DNA of 64,000 bases, taken from Sphingomonas morindae. GTDB lineage: Bacteria > Pseudomonadota > Alphaproteobacteria > Sphingomonadales > Sphingomonadaceae. Where the stretch lies: NCBI RefSeq assembly GCF_023822065.1, contig NZ_CP084930.1, positions 3,240,001 through 3,304,000 on the forward strand. The letters are read 5' to 3'. The notes below the pieces were generated by a model. That model saw only the letters and a list, made by a program, of their open reading frames with translations. It did not search any database and was not told where the DNA came from. Position 1 is the stretch's first letter. The number at the start of each line of letters is the position of its first letter. Below are positions 24,536 through 33,642 of the stretch, piece by piece. Position numbers and translations under genes: made by a program.

Positions 24536-27415
24536 TCAGGGCGTGACTGTCACCGGGCCGAGCAGCCCGGCCGGCCCGCCGCGCGCCTCCACCAGCAGCG
24601 CCACGTGGCGCGGCCCGGCGCCCGCCGGCAGGCGCGCGGTGAGCGGCCCGGGTGCGTCCTGCGTCTTGCTGGCGAGGCGGACGCCGTCGACCCATAATTC
24701 GGCGCGGCCGCCGATCCGCGCGAAGGCGATGCGGCCGCCCGCCGCCGCCACCTGTCGCCACGGCATCAGGCCGCTCCGGAACAGATACCAGCCGGTGCCA
24801 TCCACCGCCGGGCCGGGATGCACAAAGGCCCAGCTGTTATTGTCGCCGTCGGCCGGCGCGAGATCGGGCGCGGGCCGCGCCGGGAAGGCGGGCGAGCGGC
24901 GCCATTCGTCGAGCCGCTGGAACGTCTCGGTCACCGCGATCTGCGGCGGCGGCGCCACCGCGCGCCGGGCGATGAGGCAGGCGGCGGGGCGCAGCCCCGG
25001 CGCGGTGGCGGTGAGCCGCAAGGGGCCGGGCGCGGCATCGCTCCGCACGATCAGCTGGGCAAGGCCGTTGAACAGCCGCCGCGCGGGCACCTGTTCGGGC
25101 TCATGGCTGTTGGGATCGCCATTGCCGACGCCGATGATCGTGCCGCCCGCCACGGTGAAGCGCGCGGGCGCATCGGCGATCGGCACGTGGCGGCCGCGCG
25201 CGTCCACCGCGTCGATCGTCACCGGCTGCACATCCTCGCCATCGCCCGCCATGACGGTGCGGGCCGGGGTAAGCCGCAGCGCGACGGGCGGCCCCGCCGT
25301 CTCGTGCGCGGCGGTCGCGACGATGCGGCCGCCGGCATAGCCGGTCGCCTCGATCCGCCCGGACTGATAGGCGATGGTCCAGCTATTGCCCATGATGCGG
25401 TCCACCCGCTGCCGGCCGATCAGCCGGCCGTTGACGCGCAGCGCCACCTCCTCGGCATTGGACATGACGAGCACCGGGATCGGCTGGCCCTCGCGGCCCG
25501 GCCAGGTCCAGTGCGGCGCGATCGAGACGACCGGCCGATCGTCGCGCCAGTGCGCGCGGTGGATGTCGAACGCCGTCTTGGCGAAGCCGCACAGGTCCAT
25601 GATGCCGAACAGGCTCGATGCGGTCGGCCAGTCGAACGGGGTCGGTTCGCCATGATAGTCGAAGCCGGCCCAGACGAAGCTGCCCGCGACGAAAGGCCGG
25701 GCGGCGATGGCGCGCCAGGTGGCGCGATGCGTCGCCCCCCAGCTCGCTGCCTCGACATCGTAGGAGGAGACGACATGCCGCGCGGGATCGCTCGCGAAGG
25801 CGCCGCGCGTCTCGAAGGCGCTGGTATCCTCGGAACTGGTGATCGGGCGATCCGGGTGCAGGGCGTGGAAGCGGTCATAATCCGCCTGATAGTAATTGAA
25901 GCCGGTGACATCGACCGCGCTCGACACGTTGACCGGATCGAAGAAGGCGCCGTTCATCGCCGCCGTGACGGGCCGGCTGTCATCCAGCGCGCGCACGGCA
26001 TGGACCATCCGGCGCACCATCTCCACCCCGGCGGGGCTGCCCTGCATCGGCTCCTCGTTGAAGACCGACCAGAGGATGACGGATGGATGGTTGCGATCGC
26101 GCCGCACCAGCGCCTCAAGCTGGACGAGATAATCAGGCGCGGGATTGAAGCGGCGATTCTCGTCCATGACGAGAAAGCCCATCCGGTCGGCGAGGTGCAG
26201 CAGTTCGGCGGCGGGCAGCGCATGGGTGCAGCGGATGGCGTTGCAGCCCATCTCCTTGAGCCGCTCCAACCGCCAGCGCAGCAGCGCATCGGGCACCGCC
26301 ACGCCGACGCCGGCATGATCCTGGTGCAGGCACACGCCCTTGATCTTCACCGGCCGATCGTTGAGCAGCAGCCCGTGCGCGGGATCGAAGCGGATGGTGC
26401 GGAAGCCGATCGCGATCCGGCGCGTGTCGAGCGTCACGCCGTCGCGGCGCAGTTCGGTCTCGACGGTGTAGAGCGTCGGCGCTTCTACCGACCAGGGCTG
26501 CACCGCCTCTCCCGGCGTCAGCACGAGCCGCGCCTCGGCGCGGTCGAGCGGCGTCGCCCGTGCCCCGGCCTGCCCCTCGGCGAGGATCCGCCCATCGGGC
26601 GCGCGCAGCCGCGCCAGCACCGCCACGGCGGCGGGCGCCTCCAGCACATTGTCCAGCCGGACCGTGACGGGCACCTGCCAGCCCCCGTCCGCCGCGCGCC
26701 GCGGATCGCAATGCACGCCATCGGTCGCGATCGAAACGGCGGCGCGCCGCACCAGCCACACATGGCGGTACAGGCCCGCCCCCTCATACCACCAGCCTTC
26801 GGACGCATCGGCATCGACCCGCACCGCGATGACATTCTCCTCGTCGCCGAAGCGCGCGAACGGGGTCATGTCGATCACGATGGCGCTGTAGCCCGACCAG
26901 CTATGGGCGACGACATTGCCGTTGATCCACACCGTCGCCAGCGTCGCGGCGCCTTCGAACTGAAGCTCGATCCGCTTGCCGCGATCGGCGGGATCCAGCG
27001 TCAGCGTGCGCCGGTACCAGCCGATCCCGCGCGGCCGATAGCCTTGCGCGATATTGGCCGTCTTGACGAAGGGCTGGGCCGCCGCCCAATCGTGCGGCAG
27101 GCGCACCACCGGCCAGTCGCTGTCATCGAACACCATCCCCGCCGCGCCCTGGGCGTTGCCCGCCTTGACGCTGAGATAGATGGCGTTGAGCGATGGCAGC
27201 GGCGGATCGGCGACATCGCCTTGATGGAAGCGCCAGCCCTGTTCCAGCCGCACCCGATTAGGATCTTCCTGCGGCAGCGGCGGCGGCAGCGTATCGCCAG
27301 GGGGCGGCATCGGCACGGCGCCGGCGGCGGCCTCCGGCCGCTCGCGGGCCCCGGCGGGAACCGGCGGCAGCGCGGCGCCGGCCGCGCCGCTGAGCAGGAA
27401 ATGGCGTCGGTTCAT
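24536..27415 (-). CDS. GH2 beta-galactosidase-type hydrolase, Tat-exported
   Basis: A 959-residue protein with a twin-arginine leader (NRRHFLLSGAAGAAL). Domains in order are sugar-binding (about 55-220), immunoglobulin-like (about 225-340), a TIM barrel with acid/base Glu in WSVFNEEP (about residue 454) and nucleophile Glu in ITSSEDTSAF (about 529), then DUF4982-like and Ig-like domains. An extra C-terminal jelly-roll lies at about 850-959. The family includes beta-galactosidases and beta-glucuronidases. In this locus a beta-galactosidase acting on glycan antennae is plausible, but specificity cannot be read from sequence. It is convergent with nagE and is 33 bp from the GntR gene in the same direction. 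Confidence 0.85.
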   Translation of the reverse strand: MNRRHFLLSGAAGAALPPVPAGARERPEAAAGAVPMPPPGDTLPPPLPQEDPNRVRLEQGWRFHQGDVADPPLPSLNAIYLSVKAGNAQGAAGMVFDDSDWPVVRLPHDWAAAQPFVKTANIAQGYRPRGIGWYRRTLTLDPADRGKRIELQFEGAATLATVWINGNVVAHSWSGYSAIVIDMTPFARFGDEENVIAVRVDADASEGWWYEGAGLYRHVWLVRRAAVSIATDGVHCDPRRAADGGWQVPVTVRLDNVLEAPAAVAVLARLRAPDGRILAEGQAGARATPLDRAEARLVLTPGEAVQPWSVEAPTLYTVETELRRDGVTLDTRRIAIGFRTIRFDPAHGLLLNDRPVKIKGVCLHQDHAGVGVAVPDALLRWRLERLKEMGCNAIRCTHALPAAELLHLADRMGFLVMDENRRFNPAPDYLVQLEALVRRDRNHPSVILWSVFNEEPMQGSPAGVEMVRRMVHAVRALDDSRPVTAAMNGAFFDPVNVSSAVDVTGFNYYQADYDRFHALHPDRPITSSEDTSAFETRGAFASDPARHVVSSYDVEAASWGATHRATWRAIAARPFVAGSFVWAGFDYHGEPTPFDWPTASSLFGIMDLCGFAKTAFDIHRAHWRDDRPVVSIAPHWTWPGREGQPIPVLVMSNAEEVALRVNGRLIGRQRVDRIMGNSWTIAYQSGRIEATGYAGGRIVATAAHETAGPPVALRLTPARTVMAGDGEDVQPVTIDAVDARGRHVPIADAPARFTVAGGTIIGVGNGDPNSHEPEQVPARRLFNGLAQLIVRSDAAPGPLRLTATAPGLRPAACLIARRAVAPPPQIAVTETFQRLDEWRRSPAFPARPAPDLAPADGDNNSWAFVHPGPAVDGTGWYLFRSGLMPWRQVAAAGGRIAFARIGGRAELWVDGVRLASKTQDAPGPLTARLPAGAGPRHVALLVEARGGPAGLLGPVTVTP

Positions 27416-27448
27416 CGGGCGCTCCCCCGGCGCCTCGGGGCGGCGCCG

Positions 27449-28186
27449 CTAGATGTCGGACAGTTCGGCGACGAAGTCATACGCATCGCCGCGATAATAG
27501 GATCGGGTGAACTCGGCGGCGCGGCCGTCGCGCAGGAAGCCGCGCCGCTCGATGAGCAAACCGGGCTGGCCGGGATCCACGCCCAGCATCCGCGCATGTT
27601 CGGTGCCGAAGGGCACGGCGCGCAGCCGCTGCAGCGCGCGCACTGGCCGCATCCCGGCCGCGTCCAGCGCATCGTACAGCGAGTCCTTCACCGCCTGCAC
27701 GCCCGGCAGGCAATAGCCGGCGATCGTCGCGAACTCGAGCGCCATCGGCTGGGCGTCGGCGTAGCGGATGCGGGCGAAGCGCAGCACCGGCGCCCCCGGC
27801 GAAAGATGCAGCGCCATCGCCTCGTCGGGATCGACGGTGCCGGCCGCGCGGCTGATCCAGCTGCTCGAGGCCGTGCGCCCGCGCGCCGCCATATCTTCCG
27901 AGAAGGAGGAGAGCTTGGAAAAATTCTTCTCGACCCGGCCGGCGACGAAGGTGCCCGCGCCGCGGCGGCGGGTGAGCAGCCCCTGCTCCACCAACTCGCC
28001 GATCGCGCGGCGCACCGTGATGCGTGACACGCCATATTCGGTGGCGAGATCGCGCTCCGCCGGAATGGCATCGCCATGGGCGAGGATTTCGCGCGCGATC
28101 GCATCGCGGATCAGCTGGTGGAGCTGGAGATAGAGGGGCGCGGGATTGCCCTCGCGGAAGCGACCGATCTGATCCGAGAAGCGCAC
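27449..28186 (-). CDS. GntR-family regulator, HutC subfamily (NagR/NagQ-like)
   Basis: A 245-residue regulator. Residues about 18-85 form the winged helix (LYLQLHQLIRDAIAREILAHGDAIP, ERDLATEYGVSRITVRRAI, GAGTFV), followed by a UTRA ligand domain ending FTRSYYRGDAYDFVAELSD. HutC-type repressors with this layout sense GlcN-6-P or GlcNAc-6-P in amino sugar systems. It starts at GTG 28,184-28,186 after a strong AGGGGGTCAAGG site and diverges from the glycan operon. It closely resembles the second GntR at 41,429, with KLSSFSEDMAARG against NLSSFSEDMESRG. Downstream GH2 is 33 bp away, so the two may be one transcript. Confidence 0.9.
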   Translation of the reverse strand: MRFSDQIGRFREGNPAPLYLQLHQLIRDAIAREILAHGDAIPAERDLATEYGVSRITVRRAIGELVEQGLLTRRRGAGTFVAGRVEKNFSKLSSFSEDMAARGRTASSSWISRAAGTVDPDEAMALHLSPGAPVLRFARIRYADAQPMALEFATIAGYCLPGVQAVKDSLYDALDAAGMRPVRALQRLRAVPFGTEHARMLGVDPGQPGLLIERRGFLRDGRAAEFTRSYYRGDAYDFVAELSDI

Positions 28187-28287
28187 CCTTGACCCCCTGC
28201 CCGCCGGCCGGCGCCGCGCGCGCCGCCGCTTGTGCGAAAAGGCTAGAGCATGGGATCGAGGACGGCAATCGGTCGCACCCTTGGCTG

Positions 28288-28384
28288 ATTGGTATTCCGC
28301 GCTTTTCCGGCGGAGGAACAAGGAAGCACGCGAACCCGAACGCGCCGGCCTCAAGGCGGCTTGCATGTGGCATTGGATTGGTAC
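28288..28384. promoter_or_regulatory. Two candidate GntR half-sites between gntR and the glycan operon
   Basis: ATTGGTAT at 28,288-28,295 and ATTGGTAC at 28,377-28,384 lie in the 240-bp divergent region. Both match the ATTGGTAY pattern seen beside GH20 and near the second GntR gene. Opposing half-sites are not obvious, so this is a suggestion. Confidence 0.4.
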
Positions 28385-28426
28385 ACGTTGCCGCCTTGCT
28401 CGACAAGGGGCGGGAGGAGAGCGCGG

Positions 28427-31069
28427 GTGGCGGGACGGCGGGGCGGAAGCGCGGATGCGGTGCGATCCTCGCGGCGGTCGTGGCGGCGGGCGGCGGCGCT
28501 GCTCGGCGGCGCGCTGCTGGCGGGCGCCGCATCGGCCGCGCCGCGCACCGCCGCCTCGCTCGATGAGGGCTGGCAGGTGCGGCTCGCGCCCGGCGATCCC
28601 GCGATCGCCGCGCATCCGCGCGAGGCGGCGTGGATGCCGGCGCATGTGCCGGGCTCGGTGCAGCAGGATCTGCTCGCGCTCGGCCGCATCCCCGATCCGT
28701 TCATCGGCACCAACGAGGGCGCGGTGCAGTGGGTGGGCCGCGCCGATTGGGAGTATCGCCGCACGCTCGAGATCGCGCCGGACACGCTGCGGCGCGATCA
28801 TGTCGAGCTGGTGTTCGACGGGCTGGACACTTTCGCCGCCGTGGAGATCAACGGCCGCGCGGTGCTGCGCGCCGACAATGCCCATCGCCAGTGGCGGATC
28901 GACGCCAAGCCCTTCCTCCAGGTCGGCGCCAACGCGCTGGTGATCCGCTTCGCCGCGCCGATCCGCGCGCTCCAGCCCCGGCTCGCCCAGGATGCGCAGG
29001 CGCTGCCCGGCGAATATGATTCCAGCTTCGGCGACGAGCCCAAGGGCCGCCAGACCTCGCCCTATATCCGTAAGCCGAAATATATGTATGGCTGGGATTG
29101 GGGGCCGCGCATCCTGGCGGTGGGTCCGTGGCGGCCGGTGCGGCTCGAGGCCTGGGACACGGCCCGGCTGGACGGCCTCGCGGTGGAGCAGGAGGCGGTC
29201 GACGCCGCCGAGGCGCGGCTGGTCGTGCGCGCCGCGATGGTCGCGGGTGCGGCCGGCCCCGCCGAGCTTCGCATCCGCGTCACTGCGCCCGATGGCCGCC
29301 GCATCGAGGCGACGCGCGCGATCACGCTCGCGCCGGGCGCCACGCGCGTCGCGGTGCCGCTCACGCTCCCCCATCCGCAGCTCTGGCAGCCGGCGGGCTA
29401 TGGCGCGCATCCGCTCTACCGCGTCACCGCGACGCTGGTGCAGGACGGCGCGCCGAGCGATGCGACCGAGCGGCGCATCGGGCTGCGAACGGTCTCGCTC
29501 ATCCGCGATGGCGGAGCGCTCGGCTTCCGCGTCAATGGCGTGCCGATCTTCGCCAAGGGCGCCAACCTGATCCCCTTCGACAGCTTTCCCGCGCGGGTGA
29601 CGACGGCCGATATGCGGCCGCTGCTCGACGCGGCGGTGGACGCGCACATGAACATGCTGCGCGTATGGGGCGGCGGCTATTATCTGGACGACGCCTTCTA
29701 CGACATGGCCGACGAGCGCGGCCTGATGATCTGGCAGGATTTCATGTTCGGCGGATCGGTGCCGCCGCCCGAGCCCAGCTATCGCGCCTCGGTGAAGGCC
29801 GAGGCCGAGCAGCAGGTGGCGCGGCTCGGCAGCCACGCCTCGATCGTGCTCTGGTCCGGCGGCAACGAGATCCTGTCGGGCTGGGCGGGGTGGAGCGATC
29901 GGGCCGCCTTCAAGCGCGCGATCGGCGCCGACGCGCAGGAGCGCTACGCCACCGCCATGGCCGATCTGTTCGATCGCGTGCTGCGCGAGGCGGTGCGCGA
30001 TGGCGCGCCGGGCGCGGCCTATTGGGCCAATTCGCCGTCCGACGATTATCAGGGCCCGGTCGATACCGATGCCGCCGGGGATCGCCATTTCTGGGATGTC
30101 TGGTCGGGCTCCAAGCCGGTCGAGGCCTATCTCGATCACTGCCCCCGCTTCATGAGCGAATTTGGCTTCCAGGCCGCGCCCGGCCTTGCCACGATCCGCG
30201 CCTTCGCCGGCGATGGGCCGCTCTCGCCCGCCGATCCGGTGATGAAGGCGCACCAGAAATTCCTAGCCGGCGAGGGCAATGACAGGCTGCTCTTCTATAT
30301 GCGCGCACGGCTCGGCACGCCGCGCGATCTCGGCGACTTCGTCTATCTCAGCCAGGTGAACCAGGCCGAGGCGATCGCGCTCGCCGCGCGCCACCAGCGC
30401 GCCTGCCGCCCGGTGACCATGGGGTCGCTCTACTGGCAGCTCAACGATGTCTGGCCGGCCTTGTCCTGGTCCAGCATCGATCATGCCGGCCGCTGGAAGC
30501 TGCTCCACTATGCGGCGCGGCGCTTCTTCGCGCCCGAGCTGATCGTCGCCGAGCATCGCGGCACCGCGACGCGGATCGCGCTCGTCTCCGACGCGACGAC
30601 GCCGCGTCCGGCGCGCTGGCGGGTGCGCGGCTTCGACATGGACGGCCGGCTGCTCGGCAGCCGCGAGGGCGCCGTCACGCTCGCGCCGCTGGCGGTGACC
30701 GAGGCTGCGTCGCTCGACGACTCCGCCCTGTTCGGCGCCGCCGATCCCAAGGCCAGCTATGCCGTGGCGGAGCTGATCGAGGGCGCGGCGCCCGTCAGCC
30801 GCATGATCGTGGAGCGCGCGCTGCCCAAGGACATGGCCTATCCCGATCCGGGTCTGTCGGCGCGCTGGTCCGGGCGCAGCGTCACCGTCACCGCGCGGCG
30901 GCTCGCGCGCGCGGTGATGCTCGACTTCGGCGCCCTTGCCGCCCAAGCTTCGGACAATGGATTCGATCTGCTGCCGGGAGAGAGCCGCACGGTGACGATC
31001 ACCGCCCAAGCCCCCGCCGCCGCGCTGGCCCGCGCGCTTACCCTCCGCTCGCTCGGGGGCCGGCGATGA
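28427..31069 (+). CDS. GH2 beta-mannosidase
   Basis: An 880-residue protein. The chosen GTG at 28,427 follows GGAGGAGA and yields a leader with RRSWRRAAALLGGALLAGAASA, Tat-like. The catalytic region shows MLRVWGGGYYLDDAFYDMADE, the acid/base Glu in WSGGNEILSGW (about residue 481) and the nucleophile Glu in MSEFGFQA (about 578). YMYGWDWGPR and WQLNDVWPALSWSS are signature segments of beta-mannosidases. It would cleave the beta-1,4-mannose of the N-glycan core after the alpha-mannoses are gone. First gene of a run in which the stop and start codons overlap; its product is probably periplasmic. Confidence 0.9.
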   Translation: MAGRRGGSADAVRSSRRSWRRAAALLGGALLAGAASAAPRTAASLDEGWQVRLAPGDPAIAAHPREAAWMPAHVPGSVQQDLLALGRIPDPFIGTNEGAVQWVGRADWEYRRTLEIAPDTLRRDHVELVFDGLDTFAAVEINGRAVLRADNAHRQWRIDAKPFLQVGANALVIRFAAPIRALQPRLAQDAQALPGEYDSSFGDEPKGRQTSPYIRKPKYMYGWDWGPRILAVGPWRPVRLEAWDTARLDGLAVEQEAVDAAEARLVVRAAMVAGAAGPAELRIRVTAPDGRRIEATRAITLAPGATRVAVPLTLPHPQLWQPAGYGAHPLYRVTATLVQDGAPSDATERRIGLRTVSLIRDGGALGFRVNGVPIFAKGANLIPFDSFPARVTTADMRPLLDAAVDAHMNMLRVWGGGYYLDDAFYDMADERGLMIWQDFMFGGSVPPPEPSYRASVKAEAEQQVARLGSHASIVLWSGGNEILSGWAGWSDRAAFKRAIGADAQERYATAMADLFDRVLREAVRDGAPGAAYWANSPSDDYQGPVDTDAAGDRHFWDVWSGSKPVEAYLDHCPRFMSEFGFQAAPGLATIRAFAGDGPLSPADPVMKAHQKFLAGEGNDRLLFYMRARLGTPRDLGDFVYLSQVNQAEAIALAARHQRACRPVTMGSLYWQLNDVWPALSWSSIDHAGRWKLLHYAARRFFAPELIVAEHRGTATRIALVSDATTPRPARWRVRGFDMDGRLLGSREGAVTLAPLAVTEAASLDDSALFGAADPKASYAVAELIEGAAPVSRMIVERALPKDMAYPDPGLSARWSGRSVTVTARRLARAVMLDFGALAAQASDNGFDLLPGESRTVTITAQAPAAALARALTLRSLGGRR

Positions 31070-33642
31070 TCGCCGCCGCGCTCGCGCTCGCGCTCGCCGC
31101 CGCGCCCCAGGCCGATCCGCTCGCCGCGCGGATCGCGGCGCTGCCGGTCTCGGTCAAGGCCGCGCAATTGCAGAGCAGCGCGCCGGCCGCCCCGGCGCTC
31201 GGCCTGCCCGCCTATGACTGGTGGAACGAGGGCCTGCACGGCCTCGCCCGCAATGGCTATGCCACGGTGTTCCCGCAGGCGATCGGCATGGCGGCGAGCT
31301 GGGATCCCGATCTGCTCGAAACCATGGGCAGCATCGTCTCTACCGAGGCGCGCGCCCGCTTCAATGCGCGGCCGCCCGGCGCGGACCGCACCATCTATGA
31401 GGGGCTGACGATCTGGTCGCCCAACATCAACATCTTCCGCGATCCGCGCTGGGGCCGCGGGCAGGAAACCTATGGCGAGGATCCGCTGCTCACGGGGCGG
31501 CTGGGCGTCGCCTTCATCCGCGGCATCCAGGGGCCCGATCCGGCGCATCCGCGCGCCATCGCGACGCCCAAGCATTTCGCGGTGCACAGCGGGCCCGAGG
31601 CGGGGCGCGACGGCTTCGATGCGGATCCGTCGCCACAGGATCTCGAAGCCACCTACCTGCCCGCCTTCCGCATGGCGATCACCGAAGGCAAGGCGGGCTC
31701 GCTGATGTGCGCCTATAACGCCATCCACGGCGTGCCGCTCTGCGCCAATGCCGGGCTGATGACCGAGCGGCTGCGGCACGATTGGGGCTTTGCCGGCTTC
31801 ACCGTCTCGGATTGCGATGCCGTGGGCAATATCGCGGCCTATCACCATTATCGGGGCGATGCGGCGGGCGCGGCGGCGGCCGCGCTGCGCGGCGGGACCG
31901 ACATCAACTGCGGCACCACCTATGCCGCCCTGCCCGACGCGCTCGCGCGCGGCCTGATCCGCGCCGACGAAATCGACGCCGCGCTGCTGCGCGCGCTGCG
32001 GGCCCGGCGCGCGCTCGGCATCGCCTTCGGGGGTAACGATCCGTGGCGCCGGATCCCGGCGAGCGCGGTGGCGACGCCCGCGCATCACGAGGCCGCGCTC
32101 CGCGCCGCGCGCGAGGCGCTGGTGCTGCTGCAGAACCGGGGCGGAACCCTGCCGCTCAAGCCCGGCGCACGGATTGCGGTGATCGGCGCCGATGCCGATG
32201 ATCTGGGTGTGCTCCAGGGCAATTATCACGGCACCGCGCGCGCGCCGGTGACTCCGCTCGAAGGCCTGCGCGCCCGCTTCGGCGCATCCGCAATCCGCTA
32301 TGCGCAGGGCTCGGTGCTGGCCGAGGGCGCGCCGGTGGTGATGCCCGAAAGCGCCCTGCGCGCGGACGATGGCGCGCCCGGCCTGACCGCCGCCTATTTC
32401 GCCAGCCCTGATCTTTCGGGGCCGGCGCTGGTCACCCGGCGCGAGCGGCGGATCGATCTGGATTTCAACCGCGCCGCGCCCGTGGACGGGCTGGGCACGG
32501 GCTGGAGCGCGCGCTGGACGGGCCGCTTCGTGCCGCCGGCGCCGGGCCGCTACTCGATCGCGCTCGACGTACCGGCCTGCTGGAAATCCTGCCGGACGCA
32601 CGATGTGGTGCGGCTTTGGGTGGACGGACGGCCGCTCGCCGCCGGACCGGTCGCCAAGGGGCGGGTGACGGCGACGATCGAGAGCGATGGCCGGCCGGTG
32701 CCGATCCGGATCGAGCTTGAACATCGCAGCGAGGATGAAGGCCTGCGGTTGCTCTGGAGCCCGCCCGAGGCGCCGCTGCGCGACGAAGCGCTCGCCGCCG
32801 CGCGCGCGGCGGACGTGATCCTCGCCTTTGTCGGCCTGTCTCCCGATCTGGAGGGCGAGGCGCTGCAGGTGAGCGTGCCCGGCTTTGTCGGCGGCGACCG
32901 CAGCGACATCGCCCTGCCGCCGGTGCAGCGCCGCCTGCTCGCCGCGCTGCACGCCACCGGCAAGCCCGTGGTGGCGGTGCTGATGAGCGGCAGCGCGGTG
33001 GCGATCGATCCCGATCTCGCCGACGCCATCGTCGCCGCCTGGTATCCGGGCGAGGCGGGCGGCACCGCCATCGCCGATCTCCTTGCCGGCGGCTTCTCGC
33101 CCTCGGGGCGCCTGCCCGTCACCTTCTACCGCGATACGGCCGATCTGCCCGCCTTTGTCGATTACGGCATGAAGGAGCGCACCTATCGCTATTTCACCGG
33201 CACCCCGCTCTGGCCCTTCGGCCATGGGCTGAGCTTCACGCGCTTCGCCTATGCCGCGCCCGATACGCCGCGGCTCAGCGTCGCCGCCGGGCAGAGCCTG
33301 ACTGTCGAGGCGCGGATCACCAACCAGGGCGCCATGGCCGGGGCCGAGGTGGCGCAGGCCTATCTGGTGCCGCCGGCCGATGCCGCACCGGCCGGCCAGA
33401 CCGCGCCCGTGCTCCAGCGCCAGCTCGTCGGCTTCACCCGGCTGGATCTGGCGCCCGGCGCCAGCGGCACCGCGCGCTTCACGCTCGATCCGCGACGCCT
33501 GAGCCTGGTCGCGGCCGATGGCACGCGGCGGGTGGTGCCCGGCGCCTATCGCCTCTTCATCGGCGGCGGCCAGCCGGGCGATGCGCCCGGCCAATGGTAT
33601 GATCTCGCCATCACCGGCACCGCGACGGCGCTGCCCAAATGA
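31066..33642 (+). CDS. GH3 beta-glycosidase with PA14 domain, probable beta-xylosidase
   Basis: An 858-residue protein with a short Sec leader (MIAAALALALAAAPQA). It has the GH3 barrel with FRDPRWGRGQETYGEDP, KHFAVHSGPE and nucleophile Asp in VSDCDAVGN (about residue 249). A PA14 domain is inserted at about 425-565, and a C-terminal fibronectin-like domain follows. By position, between GH2 and GH125, it corresponds to NixI of the Xanthomonas campestris N-glycan cluster, a GH3 that removes the core beta-1,2-xylose of plant N-glycans. It is coupled on both sides by ATGA overlaps. The xylosidase assignment is inferred from that synteny. Confidence 0.87.
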   Translation: MIAAALALALAAAPQADPLAARIAALPVSVKAAQLQSSAPAAPALGLPAYDWWNEGLHGLARNGYATVFPQAIGMAASWDPDLLETMGSIVSTEARARFNARPPGADRTIYEGLTIWSPNINIFRDPRWGRGQETYGEDPLLTGRLGVAFIRGIQGPDPAHPRAIATPKHFAVHSGPEAGRDGFDADPSPQDLEATYLPAFRMAITEGKAGSLMCAYNAIHGVPLCANAGLMTERLRHDWGFAGFTVSDCDAVGNIAAYHHYRGDAAGAAAAALRGGTDINCGTTYAALPDALARGLIRADEIDAALLRALRARRALGIAFGGNDPWRRIPASAVATPAHHEAALRAAREALVLLQNRGGTLPLKPGARIAVIGADADDLGVLQGNYHGTARAPVTPLEGLRARFGASAIRYAQGSVLAEGAPVVMPESALRADDGAPGLTAAYFASPDLSGPALVTRRERRIDLDFNRAAPVDGLGTGWSARWTGRFVPPAPGRYSIALDVPACWKSCRTHDVVRLWVDGRPLAAGPVAKGRVTATIESDGRPVPIRIELEHRSEDEGLRLLWSPPEAPLRDEALAAARAADVILAFVGLSPDLEGEALQVSVPGFVGGDRSDIALPPVQRRLLAALHATGKPVVAVLMSGSAVAIDPDLADAIVAAWYPGEAGGTAIADLLAGGFSPSGRLPVTFYRDTADLPAFVDYGMKERTYRYFTGTPLWPFGHGLSFTRFAYAAPDTPRLSVAAGQSLTVEARITNQGAMAGAEVAQAYLVPPADAAPAGQTAPVLQRQLVGFTRLDLAPGASGTARFTLDPRRLSLVAADGTRRVVPGAYRLFIGGGQPGDAPGQWYDLAITGTATALPK

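Noticed and set aside
22065-24761. An 898-codon open frame on the minus strand across the EI end and nagE
   Set aside because: It mirrors well-supported plus-strand genes. The translation is rich in His, Arg, Gly and Glu with no family motif, as is common for antisense frames in DNA this rich in GC.
24818-28027. A 1,069-codon plus-strand frame opposite GH2 and gntR
   Set aside because: The minus strand codes for two clearly recognised proteins here; this frame only reflects codon bias on the other strand.
30838-33594. A 918-codon minus-strand frame opposite the GH2 beta-mannosidase and GH3 genes
   Set aside because: Antisense shadow of GH3; no recognisable domains and no ribosome site, while the plus strand has clear catalytic motifs.
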